Below are positions 1 to 11,789 of a DNA stretch of 64,000 bases, one piece after another (within the stretch, counting starts at the first letter, position 1; every line of letters begins with the position of its first letter). The notes below the pieces were generated by a model that searched no databases, was not told the origin of the DNA, and was given only the letters and a program-made list of their open reading frames with translations. Position numbers and translations under genes: made by a program. The stretch lies in the NCBI RefSeq assembly GCF_905171775.1, contig NC_053491.1:397348838-397412837 (forward strand). Direction: 5' to 3'. The stretch comes from Rana temporaria. Lineage: Eukaryota > Chordata > Amphibia > Anura > Ranidae.

Positions 1-157
1 GGCAAGCTTACTGAGGAGAAACAAGAAGTGAGAAATTCAGACAAAGAAAAAAAACATTAAGAAGGGAAATCGAAGGAAAAGGTAAGTGAACCAACAATGC
101 ACTAGCTTAAAGTAACCTATTTAGAAAATAAAAAACAAACCTTTACAACCCCTTTAA
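1..157. repeat. Right-end fragment of a TTAA-type MITE
   Basis: The stretch ends with TTTACAACCCC followed by TTTAAG (TTAA at 154-157), the same terminus as the complete element at 6614-6976. Its left end lies before the window. The AT-rich sequence before it shows no gene. Confidence 0.4.
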
Positions 158-215
158 GCTTACACACCACACTTTTGGGAAGTCGAAGCACAACTCCCAT
201 AACTCCAAGAAGTCA

Positions 216-500
216 ATTCACAGATGCAGTCCTCATATGATTCAGACAGACCATCCACCGTTTCATTCACATCCCCTGATGACGTCACGTATGACGAAGT
301 GTGTAGGGTGGAGCCACGCACACATGCCACAACGCATGCGCGATCGCTATTCAGCTTGTAAGTGCAATGTTTTATTTAATGAATGTGATAAGTTTACAAT
401 ATTACACCATGTGGAGCCTTTGTTTCATATCTATGTGACCTATAACGTGAATTAAACAGGGGTGGTCAGTCTGAATCATATGAGGACTGCATCTGTGAAT
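216..500. repeat. MITE with about 40-bp terminal inverted repeats
   Basis: Bases 216-256 (starting ATTCACAGATGCAGTCCTCA) are the reverse complement of 461-500 with two or three mismatches. The 285-bp unit includes a TGACGTCA site and a GCATGCGC motif and no transposase. The 72-codon ORF inside crosses a TIR and looks incidental. The superfamily is not identified, because no clean target duplication is visible. Confidence 0.7.
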
Positions 501-636
501 AGGCTTATGGTTGTACTAAAGACTTGAAAGCTGACTAGACTTTTGAACACATTTTTAACAAATTTAAGCCAATGTGCCCATCAAATCTTTTATAAACTGT
601 AAGTTCAATGTCACAGACAAAGCCTATATACTATTA

Positions 637-1353
637 GGTAGATTCAGAGAGATTGGAATATCTTTAGGGCGGCCTAGCCTAGCCTGTTTAGGCTACACCG
701 CCGTAAATTAACTAGGCTATTAGTGATTTTCAATCTACTTACCTGCTAATCTCCGGCGGCGTAGCCTCAAACGAGCGGGCGTAAGGGCGCCTAATTCAAA
801 TGACTTGGAGGGGGGCGTGTATCATGGTAATGAGGCTTGACCTCACGTTTTTGAAGTTTTTTTACACTGCGCATGCGCCAGCCCACTATATTTCCCAGTG
901 CGCATTGCGGCTAAGTACGCCATACGGGCCTATTGATTTCGACGTAGACGTAAACGGCGTAAATCCCGATTCGCGGACGACTTACGCAAACAACGTAAAA
1001 ATTTCGAATTTCGCGGCGGGAATGGTGGCCATATACTTAACATTACTATTCCACTAGAGCATAGCTCTAACTTTAGGCGGCCTATCTCTTACAGAAACGA
1101 CGTAATTCTACTGCGTCGGCCTGGCATTCGTTCGTGAATCAGCGTATCCCCTCATTTACATAATCTACGCCGGCCGTAATGAAAGTGCCATCAACAACAT
1201 TGCAATCTAAGATAGGACGGCACAAGCCGTCTTATCTTAGATATGTTTAAGTGTATCTCTGTTAGAGAATACACTTAAACATAGGTCGGTGCAAATTCAG
1301 AGTTAGGTCGGCTTATCTGTAGATAAGCCGGCCTAACTCTTTCTGAATCTACC
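637..1353. repeat. PIF/Harbinger-like MITE, copy 1
   Basis: The ends are GGTAGATTCAGAGAG and its complement CTTTCTGAATCTACC. The interior carries the family hallmarks also seen in eight other copies: GCGCATGCGC near 869, a GCAAACAACGTAA block near 990, and sub-terminal inverted arms around 1205-1340. TTA precedes the left end, but the right flank reads TAT, so the TSD is not clean here. The superfamily call rests on 3-bp TTA duplications at the sister copies 9090-9828 and 10629-11327. Confidence 0.65.
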
Positions 1354-2233
1354 TATATGTTTACAGGTTATATAGACCACAATACTGGAAAAATATGTTA
1401 ATCGGCATGAAGCAATTCGCTCATTGGCTTAGACATGGTAGAAAAATGAAGGGCCCTTTCATTAAGTAGACTATTGAGCTCTGGAGCGCAAGAACTACAT
1501 AGCTCTCTATTTTTAGTTGAAAATAAGTACAGGAGATTATAAGTGACCTTGGAAGCGGACAGTTTACCACAAAAAAAGCAATACTGACTCACTGATACTT
1601 TAATGTGCAATGCTCGGCGTCTCACCTGTAAAATGTATTCCCAGCCAATTACAAGGCTGAATCCTCTGGTATGTTTCTGTGCCCTGACAGCTGACAAAAA
1701 GAATTTCAGGAATGTCTCAGTGGCGATGCCAGCATTTTTTATTTTTATTGTATGCTAATTTGTTTTACCAGCTTGCTTGGCTGAAGAATTCATACCGCTT
1801 GGCCTGCTACAAGAATCGCGTCATTTTCTCACCTCAGGAAGAAAAACACATTAGAGAAAGACAGCGTGAACGAAAGGATGTTTGGCAGGTTCCATAACTG
1901 AATGCCGTCAGGTCCATTATTTGGCATGTCTAATAAAATGACTTCTGTGTAAAAATACATCTTTTTTTTTTTTTTAGCTCACTCTCATTCTATCATTGAC
2001 CTAATCACTACATATGACTCCAGACCGGAGTAGATTGCTGTTGAAGCTGGCCAGTTTGGCCAAATCATTGGGTAGCAGAAGACATCACCAGACGATCTTT
2101 TTCATGGTATCAGCCTAGATGGATACTATGACCAGTATTGTTGCCCTGTAATAAGGCTACTACTCGGGAAAATCTCTCTATTGGGACACAGACAAAAAAT
2201 TAAATAACATTTTTGAAAGGATGGACAATCTTT
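1354..2233. other. Intergenic sequence, nothing recognised
   Basis: The largest ORF (99 codons, minus, 1398-1697) matches no family I know and shows no domain. An AATAAA occurs near 1931, followed by a T tract near 1961-1975. Neither is supported as part of a gene. Confidence 0.5.
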
Positions 2234-2312
2234 TTAACCACTTCCCTACCGCTGGACGTCATATGAAGTCCTGGACTTTCGGGGGGGGGGGGGTATCTAA
2301 ATGATACCTTAA

Positions 2313-2703
2313 AGCGGGGGTTCACCCTAACAAAACATTACAATGAGCTGACCTGTGACAGGGACATTATGCTGGTCTTTTTTTTTTCCATACATACCGT
2401 TTTATCTGTATTTTCTCCCCGGATTTCCTGCGGGAGTGGGCGTTCCTATTCACAGGGTAAGTGATTGACGTTCTTCCGAAGCGGCGCATACAGCGCATCA
2501 CGAGTTGCCGAAAGAAACCGTACATCAGGTCGGCTCTATACTGCGCCTGCGCACCGACGCTCCCCCACTCCCGCGGGGAATCCGGGGAGAAAATACAGCT
2601 AAAACGGTATGTACAAAAAAAAAAAAAAAGACCAGCAAAATGTCCGTGTCACAGGTCAGCTCATTGTAATGTTAGAATTTTTTTTTTAGGGTGAACCCCT
2701 GCT
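2313..2703. repeat. Palindromic TTAA-type MITE nested in 2238-3772
   Basis: Left end AGCGGGGGTTCACCCT follows TTAA (2309-2312). The right end AGGGTGAACCCCTGCT is its complement with one difference, followed by TTCA, a probable mutated TTAA. The arms include GGGAGTGGGCG and its complement, and continue inwards, so most of the element can fold back. The same end type occurs at 41007-41533 and 55043-55512. A Kolobok-type TTAA family is possible, but no transposase is present to confirm it. Confidence 0.65.
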
Positions 2704-3508
2704 TTCAGCTACAGGCATCATTCAGATATCTATCTTTTCAGCCAGAGATTCTGTGCAGGATAAGAATGATCACGGTGATAGAAACCAGTCATCTCTATGA
2801 CCGTCGGAGGCCCGGGCGGGACGTTATGACATCACGCCCGGGTACCCGGAAGCAAACAAATCCGCAATCGCGACTGTCAGCATGAGATCGATTCATTATT
2901 TTTCCCGATTTCATGCTTTCCAGCCTGGAGGAGAGATGCGGGGTCTTATTGACCCCACATCTCTCCATAAAGAGCACCTGACACTAACAATTCCTATTAC
3001 AAGGGATGTTTACATTTCTTGTAATAGGAATAAAGGTGACCAAAAAAATTAAATGTAAAAAAAGTGTAAAAATAAAAAAAATAAGTAAAAAAATAAATAA
3101 AATGTTAAAAGCACCTGTCCCCGGTAGCTTGCGCTCAGAAGCGAACACGCACGTAAGTCCCGCCCACATATGTAAACACCGTTCAAACCACACGTGAGGT
3201 ATCGCCACGCGCGTTAGAGCGCCAGCAACAATTCTAGCACTAGACCTCCTCTGTAAAAAAATATTTAAGCGTCGCCTATGGAGATTTTTAAGTACTGATG
3301 TTTGGCGTCATTCCATGAGTGTTTGCAATTTTAAAGAATGACATGTTAGATATCTATTTACTTGGCGTAACATCATCTTTCACATTATACAAAAAAAGTG
3401 GGCTAACTTTACTGTTTTGTTACATTTTAATTCATGACACTTTTTTTTCCAAAAAAAGCGTTTAAAAAAGATAAAAAGCTGCAATGACCACCATTTTATT
3501 CCCTAGGG

Positions 3509-3644
3509 CAGTGATGGCGAACCTTGGCACCCCAGATGTTTTGGAACTACATTTCCCATGATGCTCATGCACTCTGCAGTGTAGTTGAGTATCATGGGAA
3601 ATGTAGTTCCAAAACATCTGGGGTGCCAAGGTTCGCCATCACTG
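3509..3644. repeat. hAT MITE (136 bp) with 8-bp TSD
   Basis: The element begins CAGTGATGGCGAACC and ends with the exact complement, and is a near-complete hairpin (arms CCCAGATGTTTTGGAACTAC and complement). CCCTAGGG is present on both sides (3501-3508 and 3645-3652), an 8-bp duplication typical of hAT. It lies inside the TTAA element 2238-3772 and is therefore younger than it. Confidence 0.88.
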
Positions 3645-3776
3645 CCCTAGGGTGTCTGCTAAAAAAAGAAAACATATATAATGTTTGGGGGTTCTGAGTA
3701 ATTTTCTAGCAAAAAAATTATGATTTTTACATGAAGGAGAGAAGTGCCAGAAAAGGCCTGGTATGGAAGTGGTTAA

Positions 3777-4128
3777 TGCATCTGCACCTTCCTGTCCTGG
3801 TAACAACTGCACCCCCTCATTTCTGGTACAGGCTTTACAGGAACGGAAAGTAAAGAGATAGACTCTTCAACAGGTTCACAAATAGTAATGCCGTAGACTT
3901 GTTACTCTCATTATATCATATACTGTATATATGTATAAATATAGTTAGTCAGCTTTTAATAATAGTTTTGAATCCAAAAAAACAAGTCTTTAGTACAACC
4001 ATAAGCTATTTGCAGCTTGGCATGTTTAATTATAACCAAGTGTTCTAAGCAGTGATGGATTCATTGTAGTGTGGGCCTCGGGCTGTTTTCAGGTCACGGA
4101 ACCTCTGCTAGTGTAAGTGGATTATGCA
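3777..4128. other. Unassigned AT-rich sequence
   Basis: No ORF or repeat end is recognised, except for 24 bp at 3983-4006 that is the inverted copy of sequence at 503-526. Confidence 0.45.
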
Positions 4129-4131
4129 TAA

Positions 4132-4547
4132 TGCCCTGTACACACAATCGGTTCGTCTGATGAGAACAGACCGATGGACGGTTTTCATCGGACGAACCGA
4201 TCGTGTGTGGGCCCCATCGTTTTTTTTTTCCTATCGGTGAAAAAAAATAGAACCTGTTTTAAATTTTTCTTATGGTTAAAAAAACGATAGAAAAAAACGA
4301 TCGTCTGTGGGGAAATCCATCGGTCAAAAATCCACGCATTCTCAGAATCAAGTCGACGCATGCTCGGAAGCATTGAACTTCATTTTTCTCAGCACGTCGT
4401 TGTGTTTTACGTCACCGCGTTGGACACGATCGGATTTTTAACCGATGGTGTGTAGGCAAGACTGATGAAAGTCAGCTTCATCGGATATCTGATGAAAAAA
4501 TCCATCAGTCCGTTTTCATCAGACAAACCGATCGTGTGTGCAGGGCA
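4132..4547. repeat. MITE with TGCCCTGTACACAC ends and TAA TSD
   Basis: TAA at 4129-4131 and 4548-4550 flank ends TGCCCTGTACACACAATCGG and its near complement. The interior is largely self-complementary. The 3-bp TAA duplication fits the PIF/Harbinger TWA target rule. The same end type occurs at 41992-42429 and 45622-46025. Confidence 0.78.
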
Positions 4548-4817
4548 TAAGGGTTGGTATAAACAGTCATTCATTATTTGCTTCCAAAATAGGTTTGTGA
4601 AACATTTCTGTAGGATTTTAAATGTGGTGTTTTATTTTTGAATTGGATCTTGCGCAGGTGTATTTTCTTTACAAATTAATCATATGAAGGCAACAGATAG
4701 TATTGAAAGAATGTTTCCATGTGCAGGGAGTGTGCAATAGGTATTTTCTATGATCAATTGGTAAGCATAAAGGAAACCTGAAAGAAATGCAAAAGCCACC
4801 GCCGCTAATCGACTTAA

Positions 4818-5218
4818 AGGATCACTAAAGGAAAAACATTTTTTTGCTGAAATTACTGTTTACAGGGTATAGAGACATAATAGTTAACTGATTCCTTTTA
4901 AAAACGATTAAAAATAGATAAAAATCAATCATATAATATGCCTCTTAGATGCAAAAACGAAACTGAAAGTAGTTTAGTCTTTGCATGTTATTTCATGCCT
5001 CTGTGCTGGACAGTGCCATAGAGAGTCATGGCTAGGAAAACGAAACTAAACTCTCCCATGACTTTTTTCATACGGAGCCAGACAACCAGGAAGTGTCCAG
5101 AACACAGCAGTTTTACAGCAACATCAGAGCAAAAACGAGCAATGAGGACATGAAACCAGGACTGCAGTAAGGTAAAGGAAGCTATTTAGCTAAAAAAAAA
5201 AAATCCTTTAGTGACCCT
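4818..5218. repeat. TTAA-type MITE, AGGATCACTAAAGG ends
   Basis: TTAA at 4814-4817 and 5219-5222 flank complementary ends AGGATCACTAAAGG and CCTTTAGTGACCCT. Internal arms with CATGACT/AGTCATGG repeats add further self-complementarity. No coding sequence. Confidence 0.75.
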
Positions 5219-5222
5219 TTAA

Positions 5223-6261
5223 GTAATAAGTAAAAAGTAAAAAAAATATTCAAAGCTGAAATGTACTTACTATGAATAGCACACAAATGCACCCCTATTA
5301 GCCCCCCTGGAGGAAGTTGACCGTTCTGCCCATAATTTAAATCACCACAGACCAGGAGCATGAAGAAATTGAACATGAGTCCCCTGATTGCCAACACTTT
5401 TAATTTTGGGCTCAGACTGTTGCCCTGCAATATTCTTAAGGGCGCCCCAGCACACCTTACCACATCAAGTGCATTTTGGTGATTTAGGCAGTCCATTCAA
5501 ACAAAGGTTCAAACGATGCCCATTAAAGGACTATAGTGTCCATTTGGAGTTGGAGGGTTACATTGGCGTTAGTAAACAACATTTACATTTACTTTGCACA
5601 GAGGTTTGTGTTCATGCTGCTACTCTCTCCCACTATCTCCTGCTGCCGGGATTATACAGATTCTGTTGGTCAGAACGCCATTGTACAGTGTCTGCATAGA
5701 GCTGGAATAAGCATCCCAGCACTCAGCTCAGAGACACAGCCTGGATCTGCGGGATGACAGGATTGTGTTAAAACCACCAGAGAGTCCCACAGAATCCAGG
5801 ATGGTTGGGGGGTATGGGCTGAGAGGTGAATTCCACTAACATTGTAGAGATTTGCTCTCACTTTCAGTTGATCTCTGGGATAGAAGTGAATAGAAATGTC
5901 CTAAATAGGATGGAGTGCTAGGAGAGAAACTGGAAAGGAAAAGATAAAAGAAAACAGAGAAGGAACATGGCAAAGGCACAGTGAAAAATTTGTATGGTAA
6001 ATCACTAATTTATAACATTTACATTTTGTTTATACTTTCATCTATTTATATCTGCTCTATTTTAGTGAGTTTATTATATCCTAATGTTATTTCTCATGCC
6101 CTGTTTAATTTTTTGGCTTTATTTTGAAATTTCTAATTATGGTAACCAGCAAAAGGAATCCCAGATGTACTTCTCAGCCTTCTTTTAAAAGAAAATCTGT
6201 CACTTTGCCCATTCTCTGGTAAGAATACTCCCCACTTGCTGATACCATCTGAGAGTATCTG
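5223..6261. other. Unassigned sequence, no gene recognised
   Basis: Overlapping ORFs of up to 104 codons occur on both strands here, none with a recognisable motif. They overlap each other in a way typical of random sequence. No element ends were found. Confidence 0.45.
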
Positions 6262-6613
6262 TGAGTGCCAAGCCAGGGACCCAGCAGGGAAGTGGGGATG
6301 ACGCTTGAGGAAGATACTGAGTGCTACAGTCAAAGAGCTCAGAGGATCCAGTGGCTAGTGGATCTGAAGTCTAGTAAGAGAGACTGGGAGCTCGTTGAGC
6401 GAAGACCCACAGTGAGTGAGTGTGGGGTAAAGAGAACTGTTTGCGTTGCAGATAGTTGACCACCATTACCGTTAGTAACAGCTAAAAGATTGTTGCCATA
6501 GGAGACTACGGTCCTATCTATACAGAAGTAGTGTCCGGCTGGAGGCCTTCACCTGTATAGCTGTCTATCTATAGAAGTCTCGGAGTCTGCCAATCATCAT
6601 TGTATCTACTTAA

Positions 6614-6976
6614 AGGGGTTGTAAAGGTAAATGGTTTTTCACCTACAGCTATACTGGATGGATTGAAAGAATCGCAGCCATAGGCTCGCGCTGCTGTCAA
6701 TCACATCCAATGACGTGGCGCGCCGAGGGTGGGGCCGAGTGATACAGTGAGCGGCAAAAGCCGCCGGCTGTATCACGGGAGTGCGCCCGCAGGAACTCAA
6801 CACCATGCGAGCTCGCTCGCATGAAGGTGTTAAGTTCTTGAAGGGAGTAGCCGAGACAGCCGCAGAGGGACCCCAGAAGACCAGGTTCGGGGCCACTCTG
6901 TGTAAAACGAGCTGCACAGTGGAGGTAATTATGACATGTTTGTTATTTAAAAAAATTAATTAACTTTACAACCCCT
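6614..6976. repeat. TTAA-type MITE, AGGGGTTGTAAAGG ends
   Basis: TTAA at 6610-6613 and 6977-6980 flank complementary ends AGGGGTTGTAAAGG and CTTTACAACCCCT. The interior has a GTATGACATGTTTG-like motif near the right end that recurs at 36220-36240 and 36680, marking them as one family. Confidence 0.8.
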
Positions 6977-7031
6977 TTAAGGGTGCCCTGGCCCTAACCC
7001 TCTCTCCCACAGTTCTGTTTAAGAAACAATA

Positions 7032-7711
7032 GGGCTCAGATTCTCAAAGGAGATACGACGGCGTATCTCCAGATACGCCGTCGTATCTCTGAGTCTGAGC
7101 CGTCGTATCTATGCGCCTGATTCTTAGAATCAGTTACGCATAGATTTGTATTAGATCCGACTGGCGTAAGTCTCTTACGCCGTCGGATCTTAACTGCATA
7201 TTTACGCTGGCCACTAGGGGCGTGTACGCTGATTTACGCCTAGAAATATGTAAATCAGCTAGATCCACAAATTCACGAACGTACGCCCGGCCGACGCAGT
7301 ACAGATATGCCGTTTACGTTAGGCTTTTCCCGGCGTAAAGTTACCCCTGCTATATGAGGCGTACATGCAGCGTATCAATGTTAAGTATGGCCGTCGTTCC
7401 CGCGACAAAATTTGAAAATTTGACGTTGTTTGCGTAAGTGGGCTGGACGTAATTTACGTTCACGTCGAAACTAATATGTCCTTGTGGTGTACTTTGGAGC
7501 AATGCACACTGGGATATGTCCACGGACGGCGCATGCGCCTTTCGTAAAAACGTCAATCGCGTCGGGTCATGGTTAATTTACATAACACACGCCCACCTCT
7601 TCACAATTTGAATTAGGCGGGCTTACGCCGGCCTATTTACGCTACGCAGCTGCAACTTTACGGATACGTTACGCCCGCACAAAGATACGCCATTCTACGT
7701 GAATCCGGGCC
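7032..7711. repeat. PIF/Harbinger-like MITE, copy 2
   Basis: The ends are GGGCTCAGATTCTCAAAGG and ACGTGAATCCGGGCC. The interior shares TACGCCTAGAAATATGTAAA and GCGCATGCGCC with copies 3, 4, 7 and 8. Flanks are ATA and TAA, so the TSD is imperfect. Confidence 0.7.
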
Positions 7712-7800
7712 TAAATCTCTTTGCATTCAAAAAGTGTCTGGCGCCCACCTGTTCATCTTGCATTACACCCACCATGCCTTGTAACCCACTCTACATCGAA

Positions 7801-8576
7801 GGATGTCAACTCTCCCTAACTCTAAAGGTAACTATTGGGCCTTAAGAGGCCCGGGGCCTTGCTACAGGTATATCACCTATCTACATTTCTGTATACATTT
7901 TACATATTTCTTTCTCTTTTGGATGTCTAGTCGCCAGGATCATTCTCTGCTACTTTTGTGTTCTACCAACCTCTACCACCCAAACACCCTGTTGGAAAAG
8001 TTTTTTTATGTGTATTGTGTGACTATTTATAGGAATGTAAAATGGACTCCAGTTTCTGTAATGGCTTCTAAAAGACATGTTGCTTTAACTTGTCTAATGC
8101 TATTGTTTGCGTTACTTCCTTAAATCAACCTTCGCTAAGAGTTGTAAAGAGGCACTGTGATTGGCAATAAAGCTTTTTTGCGTCATGGGCCACCAGTGAT
8201 CTTTTAGCCAATAGTATTCTTTCTGTTGACTCTATAAAGAAGGTCACACACCTCGTGTCTGTATGTGACTTCTGCTTTCTTCTCAGCATGAAGGTCTCAT
8301 CCATCTGTACCGGTACATTTGAAATAAATTATCTTGCTTCTAGAACACTTGAAGTTTGACTGATCACAGGGGGAGTATTATCCTAACACCCCCCCCCCTC
8401 CCCCAAAAACACAAATGTGTAGTTCAATGCATTCTATTTTACAGGCTGTAGGGTACATTTCATTACATTTCTTAATCAAAGCTAGGAAAACATTGGCTAA
8501 AATGACAAAGTAATAAAGAATATTTTATATAATTGAAGTATGAGTATTATATAATAGTTTGATCTACATGTTTCAC
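7801..8576. other. Unassigned sequence with two AATAAA signals
   Basis: AATAAA occurs at about 8166 and 8321. This could be the 3' part of LTR-like copy A, but the match to copy B does not extend clearly into it. The 106-codon ORF at 7803-8123 shows no domain. A C-rich run lies near 8389-8404. Confidence 0.35.
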
Positions 8577-8773
8577 CAGAAATATGACTTCTTCAGGAGA
8601 AGACGTACATAAGTGTAAACATACATAAATGCATAAAGAATACAGTCATAATTTTTATGCATTTATGTATGTAATTTTTTTTATCTATAATGTATAGATT
8701 GTTTTAATTTATACTGTACTCTGCATAGGGCTTCATGAGACTCCTGAAGAAGCCATATTTCTGGTAAAACATG
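8577..8773. repeat. Fold-back repeat of about 197 bp
   Basis: CATGTTTCACCAGAAATATG at 8577 pairs with the complement ending at 8773 (CTGGTAAAACATG), both containing the GAAGAAG block. An inner hairpin around TACATAAATGCATAAA at about 8620-8680 is nested in the loop. It is probably a MITE of unidentified family. Confidence 0.6.
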
Positions 8774-9086
8774 TTGAGCGGAAACAACTGTACATATATC
8801 TTGAACGCATGAAACTGTTTGTTGTTGGCTTTATAAGAAATATTTGATTTTAACTTTGGAATATATAGAATAAAATTGATATGATTTTATAAAAATGTTG
8901 TATCTTAATACATTATCTCAGCACCCAAAAAAAACCTTTCTGCATCTTTTCAAAATTATTATTTATTTTAGAATGTGGTGCCTTTCTCCTCAAATCTCTG
9001 ACTGATATCCTAAAGAATTGTATACAGAACAATTAGTTCCTATGTTGTGGAGATGAGAAGAGGAGGAGTGGCAGGGCTGACAACAT
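8774..9086. other. Unassigned AT-rich sequence
   Basis: No ORF or repeat end seen between the fold-back and the next MITE. Confidence 0.45.
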
Positions 9087-9089
9087 TTA

Positions 9090-9828
9090 GGCCCGGATTC
9101 ACGTAGAAGAGCGCATCTTTGTGCGGGCGTAACGTATCCTATTTACGTTACGCCTCCGCAACTTTGACAGGCAAGTGCAGTATTCACAAACCAAAGTTGC
9201 GGCGACGTAGCGTAAATAGGCCGGCGTAAGCCCGCCTAATTCAAATGTGGAAGATGTGGGCGTGTGTTATGTAAATTTATTGTGACCCCACGTAAATGAC
9301 GCTTTTTACGAACGGCGCATGCGCCGTCCGTGAAAGTATCCCAGTGCGCATGCTCCAAATTAACCCGCAAGAAGCCAATGCTTTCGACGTGAACGTAAAT
9401 TACGCACAGCCCTATTCGCGAACGACTTACGCAAACGACGTAATCGACGGAAAATTCGACGCTGGCCCGATGTCCATACTTAACATTGGTACGCCTCATA
9501 TACGCCTCATATAGCAGGGGTAACTTTAGGCCGGAAAAAGCCTAACGTAAACAGCATATCTGTAATGCGACGGCCGGGCGTACGTTCGCGAATTGGCGTA
9601 TCTAGCTGATTTACATATTTCTAGGCGTAAATCAACGTACACGCCCCTAGTGGCCAGCGTAAATACGCAGTTAAGATACGATGGCGTAGGAGACTTACGC
9701 TGGTATCTTCTACTAATTCTGGCGTATCTGATTCTTTGAATCAGGCGCCAAGATGCGACGCCTCAGACTCAGAGATACGACGGCGTATCTGGAGATAAGC
9801 CATCGTATCTCCTACGTGAATCCGGGCC
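9090..9828. repeat. PIF/Harbinger-like MITE, copy 3, perfect TTA TSD
   Basis: TTA at 9087-9089 and 9829-9831 flank exact complementary ends GGCCCGGATTCACGTAG and CTACGTGAATCCGGGCC. Hallmark blocks are ACGGCGCATGCGCCGT near 9311, TTCGCGAACGACTTACGC near 9415, and TTTACATATTTCTAGGCGT near 9612. This is the best preserved copy and defines the family for this window. No transposase is present. Confidence 0.85.
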
Positions 9829-9831
9829 TTA

Positions 9832-10625
9832 GTCTGTAAAAATGCTGTGTGTTGTCAGCCGAGAGTGCATCTCTGGCAGATCGGGTATTTTTCCTGAACT
9901 TGCGGGGTCTTTAAAGGGTTAAAATCTAAGGGAATGTGTTTGAATTGCAAAGTGTCTGGAAAAAAATCTGTAATGCCAATATTAATCAATCTATTTTCAG
10001 CTGGCACATTTCTAGTGCAGATCTGAAAGGGAGATTTTAATTGGATTAATCTATGGCCAGCGTTTCTTATTTTATTGCAGCAAATACATCAGATGTCCTT
10101 GTTTCTTCCATGCTTTTTCTTCCATGATTGTAGCATTTGCTTGGTAAAAGAAGCTTTCTGGGAGAATGGATACTCCAGTGTGTGCAGGATATATGTTGTA
10201 GAAATAGCGCATTCTGAAAGGGATGATATTGATATGATGTGACATTGTAATGCACTCTCAACAATCGGAGCATTCTAGCTCAGACACAGTGGCAGGTCTT
10301 CAGAGAGAAGAAAGTAAAGAAGATTTCCTGGCCCTCACTTTACATTTATCTGCGGAACAGACATCTGGAGGCACCGAGAGTCAAGAGCGCCACCACTGAT
10401 ATCTAGACAAGCAATTGCTGTTTGAATATTGGCAAATATGCGGCCTATTTGTTGGGTGCATATATTTTTGTGTAAAGGTTTCTTTTATTGAGTAACTGCA
10501 TTTTAAACTCCAGTGAGCGCACTAAATCAGTAATAAAAAAAGGGCTGTCCTGACACCTTAATAATGGTAAACTGTGGTACTACCATGTATGAAAAAGTGA
10601 TAAAACACCCCAACAAATTAAAGAT
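9832..10625. other. Unassigned sequence
   Basis: No convincing ORF, repeat end or RNA structure was recognised. It may be older unique sequence. Confidence 0.4.
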
Positions 10626-10628
10626 TTA

Positions 10629-11327
10629 GGGGTAGATTCAGAAAGAAGTTACGCTGGCGTATATATTGATACGCTGCGTAACTTCTAGGATGCTCCGGCG
10701 TATCTTTTTTCTGTATTCAGAAGTCTCTTACGGCGTCGTATCTTAGTTGCATATTTGCGCTGGCCGCTAGGTGGCGCTTCCGTCGATTTACGGGAGGAAT
10801 ATGCAAATTAGGTAGATACGCCGATTCAGAAACGTACGTCCTCCCGGCGCATTTTTTTACGTCCTTTAAATTAGGCTTTTTCCGGCGTAAAGTTACCCCT
10901 GCTATATGAGGTGTATCCTATGTTAAGTATGGACGTCGGGCCAGCGTCAAATTTTCCGTTGATTACGTCGTTTGCGTAAGTCGTTCGCGAATAGGGCTGT
11001 GCGGAATTTACGTCCACGTCGAAAGCATTGGCTTTTTGCAGGTTGATTTGGAGCATGCGCACTGGTTTACGTTCACGGACGGCGCATGCGCCGTTAGTCA
11101 AAAACGTCAATTACGTGGGGTCAGCCTTCATTACCATATAACACGCCCACTACATGGATAATTTGAATTCCGCAGGCTTACACCGGACCACATACGCTAC
11201 GCCGCCTTAACTTAGGGCGCAGGTTCTTTCTGAATACAGAACCTGCCTCACTAAGTTACGGCGGCGTAGCGTATCTGAGATACGCTACGCCCGCAGAAAT
11301 TTATGCCGGGCTATTTGAATCTACCCC
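10629..11327. repeat. PIF/Harbinger-like MITE, copy 4, perfect TTA TSD
   Basis: TTA at 10626-10628 and 11328-11330 flank complementary ends GGGGTAGATTCAGAAAG and TTTGAATCTACCCC. The internal blocks (CGTTTGCGTAAGTCGTTCGC near 10968, GGCGCATGCGCC near 11081) are inverted relative to copy 3. Confidence 0.83.
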
Positions 11328-11789
11328 TTAGCAAACAGCACATATAAACCTAAATGTCCACTTGTGATGATAACAAACAAAATGGGTTTTGAAAGTATAT
11401 AAGTTATTAGAAACATGTCTGTGATCAACTGTTGACCAGTGAATTCTATATACACTATATCACCAAAAGTATTGGGACACCTGTCTTTACACATACGTTA
11501 GTGGGAGGAGTCTGAGGGTATATATCCCTCCTCCTCTGTCGGAGCCTGCGTCAGCTCTTTTTTCAGGGTTCCCACCCACCAGTTTCCCCCAAATCTTCAT
11601 GTATCCTCACATACATCACACTTTTTTTCATATTCATACATTCAGGGTATGCCCTCTTTCAGGCTTACTGACCAGCTAGGCCAAAGCACACCTCAGGCTT
11701 TGGTAGTTAGGGTATTGCATTTCCAAGTGAAGAATCTGAGTACAAATGAACTTTAATGGCATCCCAGTCTTAGTCCGTAGGGTTCAGTA

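Larger units (their letters stand above)
2238..3772. mobile_element. Non-autonomous piggyBac-like element with TTAA TSD
   Basis: TTAA at 2234-2237 and at 3773-3776 flank ends reading CCACTTCCCTACC (left) and GGTATGGAAGTGG (right), which are inverse complements with one mismatch. There is no transposase ORF. Two other elements are nested inside, at 2313-2703 and 3509-3644. The right-hand 60 bp recur at 54480-54555. The piggyBac assignment follows from the TTAA target and the resemblance of the CCACTT end to the coding element at 28021-34654. Confidence 0.7.
6262..7800 (+). repeat. LTR-like repeat copy A, interrupted by two MITEs
   Basis: Segments starting GAGTGCCAAGCCAGGGACCC (6262) and containing TGTTGCCATAGGAGAC (near 6493) and TCTCGGAGTCTGCC (near 6577) match the reverse complement of 55780-56060. 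Sequence on either side of the TTAA MITE 6614-6976 rejoins to match the other copy (CACTTAGGGGTG-like), so the MITE and the Harbinger-like copy 7032-7711 are later insertions. Boundaries are uncertain. The LTR interpretation leans on copy B, which has a TGTAGCGCC-type end and a TATA box. Confidence 0.45.

Noticed and set aside
1398..1697. 99-codon minus-strand ORF with CX2C pairs
   Set aside because: Cysteine pairs occur (CFFC, CSSC), but spacing and surroundings fit no known finger and the ORF is short. Not enough to call a gene.
5182..5757. Overlapping ORFs of 73-104 codons on both strands
   Set aside because: They overlap one another on opposite strands, with no motif, start context or homology that I recognise.
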